Below, one piece after another: positions 6,682 through 6,935 of a stretch of DNA of 6,935 nt. The notes beneath the pieces are model-generated. The model ran no database searches and had not been told where the DNA came from. It saw only the letters and a program-made list of their open reading frames with translations. Where the stretch lies: NCBI GenBank assembly GCA_938074585.1, contig CALJEW010000143.1, forward strand, positions 1-6,935. Direction: 5' to 3'. The position numbers and the translations under genes are program-made. The DNA is from an uncultured Rhodospirillales bacterium. Its GTDB lineage: Bacteria; Pseudomonadota; Alphaproteobacteria; Rhodospirillales; Casp-alpha2. The first letter of the stretch is position 1. Each line of letters begins with the position of its first letter.

Positions 6682-6801
6682 ACTCTCCTCAACGACTACC
6701 AGTTATGTTCAGCGGATTAATTTTAAAAAAATACTTGTTCTCTCAACATATACAAAAATAGACTGTCGCTTATTCCCTCATGAATAACAAAAGGAAAAAT
6801 C
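6682..6801. promoter_or_regulatory. Divergent promoter region between HAD-SDR unit and BKACE gene
   Basis: A 120-bp, very AT-rich gap between divergent genes. On the minus strand a candidate is TTGAGA (complement of 6741-6746), a 15-bp spacer and TAAAAT (complement of 6720-6725). On the plus strand AT-rich hexamers occur near 6749-6760, but no well-spaced pair stands out. AAGGA (6791-6795) is a good ribosome site 6 bp before the ATG at 6802. Shared control of the two units is plausible, but no clear operator palindrome is visible. Confidence 0.4.
6685..6690 (-). promoter_or_regulatory. Ribosome binding site for a TTG-started gene
   Basis: GAGGAG on the minus strand is a near-ideal Shine-Dalgarno. 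It sits 3 bp from TTG 6681 and 9 bp from TTG 6675. The spacing favours the second TTG as the true start of the HAD gene, two residues shorter than the coordinates given. Confidence 0.6.
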
Positions 6802-6935
6802 ATGAACGATAAAACCATTCTGTCGTGTGCTGTTACTGGCAACATCACAAGCCCAACTCAAAATCCAAATCAACCCGTTACACCGGCTGAAATTGCCCAA
6901 GCAGCTATTGATGCAAATAAGGCAGGAGCCGCGAT
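6802..6935 (+). CDS. Beta-keto acid cleavage enzyme (BKACE, DUF849) family, N-terminal fragment at window edge
   Basis: ATG 6802, with AAGGA 6 bp upstream, opens a frame that runs off the window after 44 complete codons. The N-terminus ILSCAVTGNITSP (6-18), followed by PVTPAEIAQAAIDANKAGAA (25-44), matches the start of the BKACE family: first strand with CAVTG, then xTPxEIAxxAIxAxxAGAA leading into the first zinc-binding strand, which lies beyond the edge. BKACE enzymes are Zn-dependent TIM barrels that condense a beta-keto acid with acetyl-CoA to give acetoacetate and a shorter CoA ester. Known examples act in lysine fermentation (3-keto-5-aminohexanoate) and carnitine breakdown (dehydrocarnitine). 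It diverges from the HAD-SDR unit, which could supply the keto acid. The substrate-determining residues are not in view. Confidence 0.85.
   Translation, partial: MNDKTILSCAVTGNITSPTQNPNQPVTPAEIAQAAIDANKAGAA

Overview
This is a bacterial window carrying most of a fatty-acid-type (CoA-thioester) degradation cluster. The genes look proteobacterial, possibly alphaproteobacterial. That rests on protein style, moderate GC by eye and a DUF2189-type relic, and nothing here fixes the genus. There are no rRNA or tRNA genes, insertion sequences or CRISPR arrays.

Layout, left to right. Two acyl-CoA dehydrogenase genes lie on the minus strand (1-926, cut by the window edge, and 936-2087). They are 9 bp apart and look like the two subunits of one heteromeric enzyme. 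A 100-bp divergent promoter region (2088-2187) separates them from a plus-strand crotonase-family gene (2188-3000, TTG start). Eight bases further on is a full-length but broken AMP-forming acyl-CoA ligase (3009-4526), with one in-frame stop and three frame changes. The stretch 4527-4965 first looks empty, but it holds the decayed relic of a DUF2189-type membrane protein (4606-4933), ending in a perfect 12-bp hairpin (4919-4948) that probably terminates transcription. On the minus strand, a 3-hydroxyacyl-CoA dehydrogenase gene (5728-6681, TTG start) abuts an SDR oxidoreductase gene (4966-5727), stop codon to start codon. A second divergent promoter region (6682-6801) leads to the first 44 codons of a plus-strand beta-keto acid cleavage enzyme (BKACE, DUF849) at the right edge.

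How they may work together (inference): the ligase would have activated an acid to its CoA ester, the dehydrogenase pair would introduce a double bond, the crotonase would hydrate or isomerise it, the HAD and/or SDR would oxidise the hydroxyl, and BKACE would cleave a 3-keto acid with acetyl-CoA. No thiolase is visible. The ligase is dead, so the route either uses another ligase, takes CoA esters made elsewhere, or is itself being lost. Two adjacent pseudogenes point to ongoing gene loss here, although sequencing error at G-runs could account for some ligase lesions.
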